Shown here piece after piece: positions 21,420-31,967 of a DNA stretch of 64,000 nt. The notes below the pieces were generated by a model, which was given only the letters and a program-made list of their open reading frames with translations, searched no databases and was not told where the DNA came from. Origin of the DNA: Eutreptiella sp. 'Long Island Sound 2002' (lineage: Eukaryota; Euglenozoa; Euglenophyceae; Eutreptiales; Eutreptiaceae); the NCBI GenBank assembly GCA_964036045.1, contig OZ038385.1, positions 29,449,306 through 29,513,305 on the forward strand. Direction: 5' to 3'. The stretch's first letter is position 1. Each line of letters begins with the position of its first letter. A program made the translations under genes and the position numbers.

Positions 21420-22730
21420 CCCCGTTACCCAGCAAACCACCACCACGGGGCGCCACGCCAGGCCCCGCCCAGAAGTCACCAAACGAACCGGACGCCGAAG
21501 GACGCCAACGCACACGACAACGGGCACCACTACGCCCAAAGGCACCGAACCCAGGTCCGCTACCGTCGCAACCGCCCAACCGAGCCAAAACCCAAACACA
21601 AATCAAACCCGAGCCACACCCCGAAACCGCTAACCCTTGACTCCTAACCAGGCCCGCCGAGGGAACAACGTAACCACAGCCCACACCCACAGCCCACACA
21701 GCCGCCTAACCAGCCAGCTGCAGAAGCAAAGAGACACCTCACCAAACCCACCCTGACCCAAGCCCGTGTACATCAGGACGCGCGAGCCGCACGCCTGGGG
21801 CGCGACCGCTGCCACAGCACCGACGACACACGCCAGAGAACATAACACTGTTGCACCGCCGCACCAGTTGCCCGTGCCTGTGCCTGCAGTGTACGCGCGC
21901 CCCTGTTTTTCTTTTTCTTCCAAAAAAAAAACGAAAATTACGGGGGGAGGAAGAGGGACACAACCACCCATGGCACACGCGCACCACACACAGCGCGCAC
22001 ACCGGTGAACGGGAGCCAAGTGGCCCAGGACACCGCACACGCAACACAAAACACCGAGCGAGCACACCGGTGAACGGGAGCCAAGTGGCCCAGGACACCG
22101 CAGACGCAACACAGCAAACCGCGCGGGCACACCGGTGAACAGGAGCCAAGCAGCCCAGGACACTGCACACACGTAGGGCGGCCGAGGGACAGGAAAGAAC
22201 CAATACCCCATGGGTCGGACGCACTGGGGCGACCCAGCCGACCCACCGGGCCAGTGGCAGGAGCGGTACTCCAAGGCCACTGGTCCGAGCCCGGCCAGGC
22301 TGCATCGGGGACCATGGCAAACGTCACCCGGAGCCATGGAAGCAACCGGTGACAGGCGAGCCGGTACACAGTCCAGGAGGGGGTCACCTGCCAAGCAGAG
22401 TGGCCCCGCAACTCAAACCACAAGGGTGAGGCGGTCGTACCGTAGACTAGCGGAAGCACTACCCCTTGTGGTGAGAGATACTCCACACGGCTGGGCAGCC
22501 CCCAGAGTTACCGCCGAAAGGAGGGGGCATGTGGCCCTACCCATGGACACATGTGGGGACACCCTCCCACCTGGGACACATGGACCGGGTGGCCGCGACA
22601 ATGCCTTCCCAAGCACATGCGGGAGCGGCTCAAGAGGCACCTGACAGAGGGCAGTGGGAGGGACAGGACGTCCCCTTGGTAAGACCTTCTTCCTGCAATG
22701 TCAAAGGAGGCATCCCGAGCTCCCGAAGAT
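21420..22730 (+). other. L 3' untranslated region
   Basis: About 1.3 kb with no convincing ORF. It has an A-run near 21920, a 65-bp tandem repeat (21997-22180), and then a G/C-balanced stretch (about 22200-22700) with many short self-complementary segments. The loss of the C-rich strand bias after about 21950 marks a change from coding to 3' region. Confidence 0.5.
21997..22180 (+). repeat. 65-bp tandem repeat, three units
   Basis: The unit starts at ACCGGTGAAC at 22001, 22066 and 22131, a spacing of exactly 65 bp. The third unit is partial and more diverged. Confidence 0.85.
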
Positions 22731-22751
22731 ACCTACCTACCTACCTACCTA
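22731..22751 (+). repeat. (TACC)n tail of L
   Basis: Five TACC units lie directly at the junction with A4. Short tandem tails in place of poly-A are known for several LINE groups, so this marks the L 3' end. Confidence 0.7.
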
Positions 22752-24000
22752 GGTCCTGCAAACCAGGGGATATTAGGGACAGAGGTCTCTACTCGACCCT
22801 GCCCATCCCTCACTGTGCTAACAGTGTTCTCTACCTGGACTACACGGAGTTGCCGAAGTTCAGGGGCTATGACTTTGCCCTCGTGGTAACTTGTGGGTTG
22901 ACCAGTTCTACCAGGGTGTTCCCATGTACCAAGCACATTACCGGGGAGGAGACTATGAAGATACTCCTGGAGGAGTGGTTTTGTGTCTATGGGGCGCCCA
23001 TAGAGATCTAGTCCGATGAGGACGTACGAGTACGCTCAGATACTGGCTGGTACAAGAGGGTCCTCAGATCCCTCAATGTCCAGGTGTCTACGGGGATCCC
23101 CTACTCTCACACGAGCAACCCCCTATGTGAGCGACAGATTCGTGTCCTCAAGGAGAATGTAAGGATATGGTGCAAAACTGAACGCACCAGAGACTGGGTG
23201 AGACTACTCCCCGTCATATCCTTGATGATGAACTCCCAAGAGAGTTCGGCTACTGGCTACTCGCCCCATGAGCTATTCCTGGGGCGCCCGGCATGGTTCC
23301 TACATGCTCCCTATCCAGAAGACACCCATTCTTCCGTGGGTGAGTGGGTCCAAGAGCAACAAGCGAAGGTGGACAAGGCCAAGGCTATGCTCCAGAGAGT
23401 GAGGGAGCGTCAGTGGAACAAGAAGAACAGGCACCGAGTACCGGCCACCTACCAAGAAGGGGACTGGGTGCTGGTGCACCACAGCCGACTACCCACCTGG
23501 CCACGCTCTACCAGCGATGACCCATACTTCGGGCCCTACAAGATTCTATCTGTGGATGGACACCGTATCACACTGCGGTGTTCTTCCCCTCTAGGGGGGA
23601 CCCTGGTGTGCGCTGCTCACCACCTGAAGCGCTACTATGATCCTGAAGACCTCTGCGGAGAGGAGTGGGAGCTGAAATCGCCGCCCTAGACCTACAAGGG
23701 GCTGCCAGCCCTATGGAAGTTGAAGGGGACCTCCCCGACATGAACGCCGAGGAGATGGCTAAGGAGGGCTTCTACCTGGTGAAGTCTGTCCTACGCCACC
23801 GCTATCGCCAGGGTTGGCGCTTCCTCACCCTCTGGGAAGGTTCTGGAGTCGAAGAGGCCACCTAGGAGCCCTTCTCAGCGTTTGTCCTACCTGAGGGACG
23901 TCTGAACTCACTTCTGGTAGACTACTTGTCCCAGAACAACCTTGGTGAGTTGCCGAGGCTCGCTGAGACGCTTGCCTCCAAGACTAAAGCTAGGGACTGA
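22752..24000 (+). pseudogene. A4 pol remnant, integrase core to chromodomain
   Basis: It starts at the last Cys of the integrase zinc region (RSCKPGDIRD) and runs through the catalytic core, GPY/F region and chromodomain. Damage relative to A1 and A2: TAG at 23009-23011 next to the second catalytic Asp, a 10-bp deletion near 23674, and TAG at 23863-23865 in place of a chromodomain Trp. The final stop is TGA at 23998-24000. It is non-functional. Confidence 0.9.
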
Positions 24001-24100
24001 ATCTTACCCTCACCTGCCTAAGCGTATGTGTGAGTGTGTTATTCCTAAGGTCCTGAGAGCAAGCCGCAGAAGTGGTGTCCTAATTATACCCAAGTCTGCA
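22752..24100 (+). mobile_element. Chromovirus A4, left fragment (+ strand)
   Basis: An older + strand copy of family A, cut on the left by L inside integrase and on the right by A2 in its 3' region. It resumes at 38068 with the duplicated CTGCA and ends with its LTR at 44971. Confidence 0.88.
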
Positions 24101-24897
24101 AGAAAAGTTTATAGTGTTTTCAGCACTGTGTTTTGCCTCTCCTGCTGCTTGCTGTTGGTGTAGGGCTTCTTGCTGCTTGTTTTTGGAGATGAAAAGCTTT
24201 GTTTTGATGAAATACAGTCACTCCAAGTCACTCCAGGATAGCCCAAGCCAATAGTATGCAAAGAGAAGAGGATTCAGGATCAAAGCATGAAGGGCTGCAG
24301 TGTAAACAGTGAAAGATGATTGGATATTCACAGAAACTGCAACTCAGGTCACAAATGAATGCATATTCACAAAGATAGCTGAAATGCTTTTGGAAAAGAG
24401 TTAGAAAACTGCCTCAGGGTCACTCTCTCTCCATAGTGCCATCTCAGGAGATGTGCACTCTTTGTTTTGGGTCCCATATGTGCTGAGGTGGCATGGTATG
24501 TGGCGATGAGGTCACTGCCATGTCACATGGGATCTTCCTACTTAGCTAGGCTGACCAGGAATTGAACCCAGGACCTCTCAAAAAGAGGTGCCCAGCCCCC
24601 TAGGGTGCATACCACTAGGATAGCTAAGAATTCATGGAAAAACATAGATAAATTCATAGGCTCTACCTTAGGTATGTCAGTGCTCAGTCAACTCAGGAAA
24701 AGATGTTTTACTTCACATTGAAAGGGGATTAAGGGGTCCACTCCATATCCTGATTGGGTGTTTGGTTCCATAGGTCAAAATGTGTTATCACCACTTTTGG
24801 TGGGACCAATACTAAGATAAAAATGCATGGATGCTCAGTGCATCTCTAATACAACTAGAGTATGCCTCAAAGCAATGGAAAAGCACTTTTTCTTACT
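24101..24897 (-). repeat. A2 3' LTR
   Basis: 797 bp with AG...CT ends. It is preceded on the sense strand by the polypurine tract at 24898-24907 and contains the tRNA-like module 24541-24628. Confidence 0.92.
24541..24628 (-). other. tRNA-like module in A2 3' LTR
   Basis: Perfect CTTAGCT/AGCTAAG end pairing, the same box A- and box B-like motifs, and an intact ACCTC/GAGGT arm. Confidence 0.55.
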
Positions 24898-27146
24898 CCC
24901 CCCTTGTGCTGTGGTGGCCAACACTGTCGCATTTTAGGAAAAAGGAAATTTTTCTTGGCCTTTCCTTGGTTTCCACATCTACTTTAAAATACCTACAGTT
25001 TCCCTCACACTGAAAAATGGGCGCTCACCATGGCTGGCGCTCTTTTGCTGCTCTGATTGTAACATTTCCTACAGAAGACTCAGCGCTCATGGCGCTGCCG
25101 GGGCTCCTGTGGCTTGGTTGGGTTAGATTGGGAGCATGCCAAACATGTGCATATGCATCCCTCCCTCCAAGACGCAGCGTCGACACAAACGCAACGCAAG
25201 ACACATTATACACACTCGCATGGGTTCTCGTAAACCTGCTGGCGACCTGTGACCTGTCTTAGGGCGAAGGGAGTCGAAGGAAAATTAAAATTCCCCCTTG
25301 GTGGGGTCTTGGTTCCGCTCAGTCTCTCCAGGCACCTACGTTTCGGCCCGAACACGGCCTACTCAGCGAGGCTGCGGCTGGGTATCTGCAGAGGCAGGAA
25401 TGGGAGAATTATGGACGAATCCACGCAAAAACGAAGCGACGACACCAAAATCCGTCAAATGACGGCGTAGAATTTTTCTGAAACGACACACCTGAGCAGA
25501 ATCCAATTGTGCATCAGAAGCACATTTTTATAGAAATTATAGTCATCTCTGGATTTTTTAAATCCAGAAATTCATACGCATAAAAAGGCGGCGCGCAGGA
25601 GCGGCTCCTAGCGAAGCGCCGGAAAATGGAGAAATAATGGTATTATAAACGTATGGCTCACGTAGTCTTGAAAATGACGAGACACACATTAATAAATAAA
25701 CATACAGATTCCACCCACACTAATAGAAGCTTCACAAATTCAAGAATTCGAAAATCAACGAAAAGACTTCAATGAATCAGGTATAAACTACAGGTATGCT
25801 CGTCTCATATGCCGCATACACATTGCTCGTCTCGTGTCTCCGTGAACGAGCCTTGTAGCAGCGCTAACAAAGATAGAACGCGATAGAGGGATTGATTAGA
25901 AAGATTGCAGATGATTAGCGGTCAGATCAGGGTGATTAGACATACACACAAGTGCATTGCAACGTTCTTCGCGTGCGCCCCTCACTTGCTCTCTCTCCCA
26001 GCGGTAGGTAAGGTGAGCAAGCCCAGGCGGGGCCACCCCCTGGTTGAGTTGTGATTGACGCGCAGATGGGCAGGTTTGCCCACGTTTCACGTGCATACTC
26101 GTGCATGCACACACGCATTAAAGGGTAGGCCACGCGAAGTGCGCACGGTAAACCTTGTTTAGGCTACCCAGGGGCTCCTCGGTACGTTCTTTAAGAGAAC
26201 CTGAGGAGTCCCTTAAAGCTTGCTTGCTTGACAAGGGTAGCTGGTTCTCCAGCGTGTTTGCGGACAGTGTATTATAGGTCACACTGAGAAGGGTATAATA
26301 CCTGGAGTGTGGCTTGGTTTCTCCGCCGCAAACGCCCTTTTATTTGCCTTTGTTTTACAGGTGGGCAGGTAGGGTGATTGGTGCAGCAGCCTTTTTTTAT
26401 GCCCTGCTAAACAAGGGCGCAGATCACACAAACAAGTAACTCCGCTCCGCCTGTGGCAGAGCAGGGAGTCCGACTTCATCGACATCTGCGCCTTGCACGC
26501 GAGAGCACTCCTTCCCTCCAAGCCCTAGCAGGGGAAACGCGTTGTGGCGTCCCCTGTTAGGCCACAGTTGCTTAGCAGCGCTGTGTTCTCTTGTCATTTC
26601 ACAGGAGGGTCGCTAGGACCCACGACACCATTGTCATCGCAACGCCCAGTAGAGTGTGCGTGTAGGAGTGGTAGTTCTGAGTGGGGGCTTGAGCCAGTTG
26701 CCCCAGTGCTCGCCCACCAGGATGGTGCCACTGTAGGGTGTGTAGGACCTGTAGTGCGTGTGTCACTGTCCCACCCGTGTCCTGCAATTTTAGCAGGGTT
26801 GGTGGGCTGTGGCAGTGGTTAGGTCAGTGTTTTGGCCACATAGCAAAACGGCGTTTTCATGCCTTCATAGCTTTTGGCCACCCCTCCCTGTAGTAGACAG
26901 ATAGGTAGGGAAAACAATACCTGGATTAGCACGCTGGGTATTCCCCCAAGGTTTTGCGCCAGCACAGAAATTGGGCGCATAGGGGAGGGGAGACCCGGGG
27001 CGTACCCCGTGGCATCAATAAGCCAACCCTCCAGGTTTAGCAAGGGCGCAGACTTGGGTATAATTAGGACACCACTTCTGCGGCTTGCTCTCAGGACCTT
27101 AGGACTAGCACATTCACACATACGCTTTGGCAGGTAAGGGTAAGGT
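24898..27146 (-). other. A2 3' region between pol and 3' LTR
   Basis: Equivalent to 5703-7972. It includes the hairpin (26171-26213), the interleaved stems (26269-26313) and the GC-rich hairpin (25587-25622). Near pol, an open frame covering about 26819-27060 (DATGYAPGL ... LPICLLQGG) is conserved in A4 at 38073-38300. The downstream small ORF seen in A1 is frameshifted here. Confidence 0.65.
26269..26313 (-). other. Interleaved stems in A2
   Basis: The same a-b-a'-b' arrangement as 7084-7128: GTATTATA (26269-26276) with TATAATAC (26294-26301), and GTCACACT (26278-26285) with AGTGTGGC (26306-26313). Only the loops differ. Confidence 0.6.
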
Positions 27147-29379
27147 TCAGTCCCTAGCTTTAGTCTTGGAGGCAAGCGTCTCAGCGAGCCTCAGCAACTC
27201 CCCAAGGTTGTTCTGGGACAAGTAGTCAACCAGAACCGAGTTTAGGCGTCCCTCAGGTAGAACAAATGCAGAGAAGGGCTGCCAGGTGGCCTCTTCGACT
27301 CCAAACTCTTCCCAGAGGGTGAGGAAGCGCCAACCCTGGCGATAGCGGTGGCGTAGGACAGACTTCACCAGGTAGAAGCCCTCCTTAGCCATCTCCTCGG
27401 CGTTCATGTCGGGGAGTTCACCTTCAACTTCCATAGGGCTGGCAGCCCCTTGTAGGTCCAGAGCGGCGATTTCCTTGTCGTTCAGCTCCCACTCCTCCCC
27501 ACAGAGGTCTTCAGGATCATGGTAGCGCTTCAGGTGTTGAGCGGCGCACACCAGGGTCCCCCCTAGTCGGGGAGAACACCGCACAGTGATACGGTGACCA
27601 TCCACCGATAGAATCTTGTACGGCCCGAAGTATGGGTCATCGCTGGTAGAGCGTGGCCAGGCGGGTAGTCGACTGTGGTGCACCAGCACCCAGTCCCCCT
27701 CTTGGTAGGTGGCCGGTACTCGGTGCTTGTTCTTCTTGTTCCACTGACGCTCCCTGACTCTCTGGAGCATAGCCTTGGCCTTGTCCACCTTCGCTTGTTG
27801 CTCTTGGACCCATTCACCCACAGAAGAGTGGGTGTCCTCTGGATAGGGGGCATGTAGGAACCACGCCGGGCGCCCCATGAATAGCTCATGTGGCGAGTAG
27901 CCAGTAGCTGAACTCTCTTGGGAGTTCATCATCAAGGATATGACGGGGAGTAGTCTCACCCAGTCCCTGGTGCGTTCAGTTTTGCCCCATATCCGTACAT
28001 TCTCCTTCAGGACACGAATCTGCCGCTCACATAGGGGGTTGCTCGTGTGAGAGTAGGGAATCCCCGTAGACACCTGGACATTGAGGGATCTCAGGACCCT
28101 CTTGTACCAGCCAGTATCTGAGCGTACTCGCACGTCCTCATCGGAGTTGATCTCCTTGGGCGCCCCATAGACACAAAACCACTCCTCCAGGAGTATCTTG
28201 ATAGTCTCCTCCCCGGTAATGTGCTTGGTACAGGGGAACACCCTGGTAAACCTGGTCAACCCACAGGTTACCACGAGGGCGAAGTCATAGCCCCCGAACT
28301 TCGGCATCTCCGTGTAGTCCACGTATAGAACACTGTTAGCACAGTGAGGGATGGGCAGGGTCGAGTGGAGACCTCTGTCCCTGATATCCCGTGGTTTACA
28401 GGACCTGCACGGGCACTTGTCCACGATAGGCTGGAGTGTCTTTCGCAGTTGGTCGTCAGTCCACGTAGTGTGGAACCACTGCTTGAACAGCCTCAGGGTA
28501 CGGTCAGCACCCACATGACCGCTGGACTCATGGGTCCACTTCAGCAGCGCTGGGACTCGGTCACTAGGCACCACAATGCGGTCCTCGTGCCAGAGGTAGC
28601 TCTTGTCCCTCTTCCACTGGTCCTGGTTGACCAGGAGGGGTTCAAGGCGTTTCTCCAGGCGCTTGTAGATATCCCCAAGCTCCTTCAGGTACTCTGATTG
28701 TTGGAGTCCATCCAGGGGGCGTATCATGGTCATGTTCAGGTCCAGGTGTACGTCCATACGGCTGAACGCCTCCTTATCCAGCGCTTCAGACCGGGCACCA
28801 ATCAGGGCGTCGAAGTTGTTGCGGCTGATGTAGTCGGCGCACTCGTTCTTCACTCCCCGGATATGGTGTACCGTCAGCCGTAGTTGACTGAGGTAGGTCC
28901 ACCAGCGACGTAGCTTGGCCTTCTCAGGTGGGGGACCCTTCTGGAAACTGCGGACCGGTTCTTGGTCGCATAGCCAGACCACAGGGTTACTCCCCAACAG
29001 TCGTGCTTGTGAGGATAGCACCAGCATACCCGCGAGCAATTCCTGCTCATAGGTGGAGTAGTTCCCCCTGGCCTGGTTCCACTTCCAGTTCCAGTGGCCC
29101 AGAGGTACTAGGACCCACTTGTCGTCGAGGTAGCTGTGCTTGAGGGTTCCATCTCGGTTGAGACCTTCAGTCCCCCATTGGGAAAGGGCCGAGTCGAACT
29201 CCTCCTTCTCTAGTGCTTGCCATTGGAACAACGTTCCACCACCGCCCACATTGCTGGCGTCGGTCACCAGGATAATCTCCCCCTGTGCCCTAGGCACGCC
29301 CAAGCACTTAGCGATGGCTACCTTGTCTTTGAGCTCGTCAAACGCTTGTTGCTCTTGTGGGCCCCAGCGCCAAGTAGTA
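27147..29379 (-). pseudogene. A2 pol, RNase H to chromodomain
   Basis: The second half of A2 pol, separated from the reverse transcriptase by P. RNase H has its acidic residues in VTDASN, YEQELLAG and WLCDQEP. Integrase has HESSGH ... CPCRSC, then D, D, E in LYVDYTEM, INSDED and NPLCERQ. GPY/F and chromodomain (about 27165-27390) close the protein. This half is open throughout, which fits the young LTRs. The first 45 or so codons of the open frame above 29379 come from P and are not element protein. Confidence 0.9.
29366..29379. repeat. Target duplication left of P
   Basis: AGCGCCAAGTAGTA, repeated at 31968-31981; the leading A is ambiguous with the A-run. Confidence 0.85.
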
Positions 29380-29423
29380 TCACTTTCTGAGTGTCTATTT
29401 TTTTTCGATGACAGCAATTTATA

Positions 29424-31026
29424 ATGCCTGATCAACCTGCAGACCTGGCTGCAGTGTTTTCGCAAAATCCAGGCCAGGCTCCGCCTGCGATCAATGCTGA
29501 ACGATCCACCGATCAAAACGCCTGCAGAGCAGCAGAAGCTGACAGTACCGCCGCCTGCCGCTTCTGTCCTTCAAAGCCTGCAGAACGTCGTGGTTACAAC
29601 TCTGTGGTCAAACTGGGTTCTGTTCGAAGTTTTGGAAAAAGAAATACAACTTCAACGCCTCCTGCGACAACAGTCACGTTTTCCACGCCCACTTTCAACG
29701 CCAAATAATAAGCTGCAAGACAACTGCAATACTGCAACAGCCGCCGTTCAACCATGCTCTTCCCCTTTTGATGCCTTTGCAGTGCCTGTCAATGACTCGA
29801 ACAAAAACAGCGATGACGAGTCCACCTCAAACTCAGCGCCAACCAAGTCCGCCAAAAAGGTATTGCCTTCACCAAAACACCGCCATCAAGCTGCTGGTCA
29901 AAAGCCGAAGCCGTCAAAGAACAGGTACGACGCAGCTTTTGTCTCGCAACCAGAGGATGATAATGAATGTAGCTCAAACCCAGCGCCAGCGGAAACAGAG
30001 GAGATAGCAACACCGTCTCCAACACATGTCCAACCAGTTGCTGGTCACAAGCCAAAGCCGTTCAGGAGCACGTACGACGTGACACCTTCGCCAACGCATC
30101 GCCAACAAGATACTCGTCAAAAGCCGAAGCCATCCAAGAAAAGGTACGGCGCCACCCTTGTGTCGCAACCAAAGGACAATCATGAATACATTTCAAACTC
30201 GACGCCAGAAAAATCAGCGGAAATGGAAACGCCGTCACCAACGCTTCGCCAACACGTTGCTGGTCAAAAGCCGAAGCCGTCAGGGAACGGGTACAACACA
30301 GCTCTTGTCTCGCAACCAGCACGCTACTTGCCGAGCTCAAAGTTCGACACCGGAAATGTGTTTAACACCCTGCTGACCCGTGCTGCAAGGCAAACCACCA
30401 CGACCAAAGGGCCTGTCAGCACACTGCCTCGCACGCAAGTGAGCGAAAAAGCTACACAGAACCAAGGCACGCTACCAACAGCGAAGCAGCAGCACCAACC
30501 AACGAGTTGAAGGTCTCCATCAAGCACCTCCAAGTATGAACGACGACTTGGGTACAAAAAAGGTTCTCCGAATTGCAGAACACGGCTTCAAAGTGCGCCC
30601 CGGGTCCACCAGTACCAACCAGCGAGTTCACCGTCAAATATATGGAAGGTAAAGCCATTGCCGGAAGTCACAGCTTCGAATTCTAGTCATAAAGAAAAGC
30701 CGACCAACAACAACACTTCCCTTGCTGATGATCAAAGTCAGATGCCGCAAAGCACGACCACCGAGACAATGCCGACGCCAAAGCTATCCGTACAACCAAA
30801 GGAGGATAAGAAAGTATCGTGGTATGTAAATGCTATTGGTGAATTTTGTCTCAGCAACAACAACGAGGCACTTCAATTTACTGACGTTCGTCGCCTCACC
30901 ACGATGGAAATCCAAAAGATCTTGTACGTGAAGGATTATACAGAATATCTAATTGCAAACAGCCACTTAAAGGCTATTGACGACAGCAACAGTTTTTACT
31001 GGTCAGAAGACCTTGTTACATCATAA
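29424..31026 (+). pseudogene. Repeat-containing protein of unknown family in P
   Basis: An ATG at 29424 opens one frame; the long frame is offset and runs from about 29494 to TAA at 31024-31026. A frameshift near 29490 is therefore likely. The long frame is broken once by TGA at 30508-30510. Residues encoded at about 29868-30330 form four repeats built on PSPTxRQxxGQKPKPS; three are about 49 residues and one is short. The protein is Ser/Thr/Pro/Lys/Gln-rich, then ends in a more globular 70-residue segment (SWYVNAIGEF ... SEDLVTS). The function is unknown; a basic, probably nuclear or DNA-binding protein is a guess. Confidence 0.5.
29868..30330 (+). repeat. Coding tandem repeats in P
   Basis: Units begin near 29868, 30012, 30084 and 30231. 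The full unit is about 147 bp and one is shortened to about 72 bp, all multiples of three, so the repeat expanded within a reading frame. Confidence 0.7.
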
Positions 31027-31967
31027 CTATATATACAACGAGTTTGTTTACTGATGCATGTGCAGATTCAAGTTCTGATTTACTGATGAAAAATTTGAGT
31101 TGGTCACCAAAGCATTGTTTTTGCGAAGAAAGGTGCCGAAACACCTCTCAGAGGTGCAAGAATTGCTGCCCTTGGCTCAGATTTCACTTGTATATGTTGT
31201 AGGAGCCAGATCAAACACACCCTACTTTCACAGAACACATTCACAACAAGACACTCCATCACGGCAACACACGCCACAGCTCTAGGTCAACACTCTTTAC
31301 ACACACTCGACAAACAATGCTACCACCATCACAGCTCAGAACACAGACACTCACATCCTTTTCTGCAGCTCTTCCATTCATATATATCTGATATTGGCTG
31401 CTCCAGAATGACTTCCCTGCACTGCATCAATTGCACTGCAATGTCACCATTGCCTGCTTTTGATTGCTAGTTTGTTGCCTGCATTGTATGGATCCGGCAC
31501 TGATTTTCCCCTAGGGTGAAAAATCGGGGTTGTTTTCCAAATGTAGTGAACAGAGGGGTCACAGCCACAGCGTTTTCAGACAACTTTCTGCAGGTGATGC
31601 CAGTTCTAATTTTTGGCATTTCTAAAACTTCTCCTTTGTATGTTATCTAACCTACCAGTACCAGGTACTTCTATCAGTTTTCTACAAAGTCTATCAGTCT
31701 ATTATCTTATCACTTCGATAAATTTTTCCTGGAACCACCTTGGTGAACCAGTGGCCTAATGAAAGCCAAAAGTACAACCTACACTCACACCAACACTCAT
31801 GCACCTCCACCAAATCAACACCAACACCCACACACGGTCTCCAACACCGGTCAGCGCAGTTCAAGTATGAAAAGGTCATGTAGATAGTATGCACAGCATC
31901 TGTGTACATAGCCTGCTCCTATCTACGACCTGTGAGAACTCTGATAAAGTTTGTGACGTCTTAAAAA

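Larger units (their letters stand above)
18519..22751 (+). mobile_element. Non-LTR retrotransposon L, right part
   Basis: Continuation of L after A1 (18519-18523 is the duplicated target). It has the same C-rich strand bias. It contains the end of ORF-a, ORF-b, ORF-c, a long 3' untranslated region and a (TACC)n tail. The tail abuts A4 integrase sequence at 22752, as expected for a LINE inserted 3' end first into A4. Confidence 0.82.
29380..31967 (+). mobile_element. Retroposed insert P in A2 pol
   Basis: About 2.6 kb flanked by a 13-14 bp duplication and ending on the + strand in an A-run. A1 has the empty site. It has one long ORF but no reverse transcriptase, so it looks like an mRNA copied by a LINE, or a non-autonomous retroposon. 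I see no introns. From 31027 to 31967 it is AT-richer 3' untranslated sequence with nothing else recognisable. Confidence 0.75.

Noticed and set aside
22200-22700. A self-cleaving ribozyme in the L 3' region
   Set aside because: Many short self-complementary pieces are present, but I could not match any known ribozyme core, and only one copy is available.
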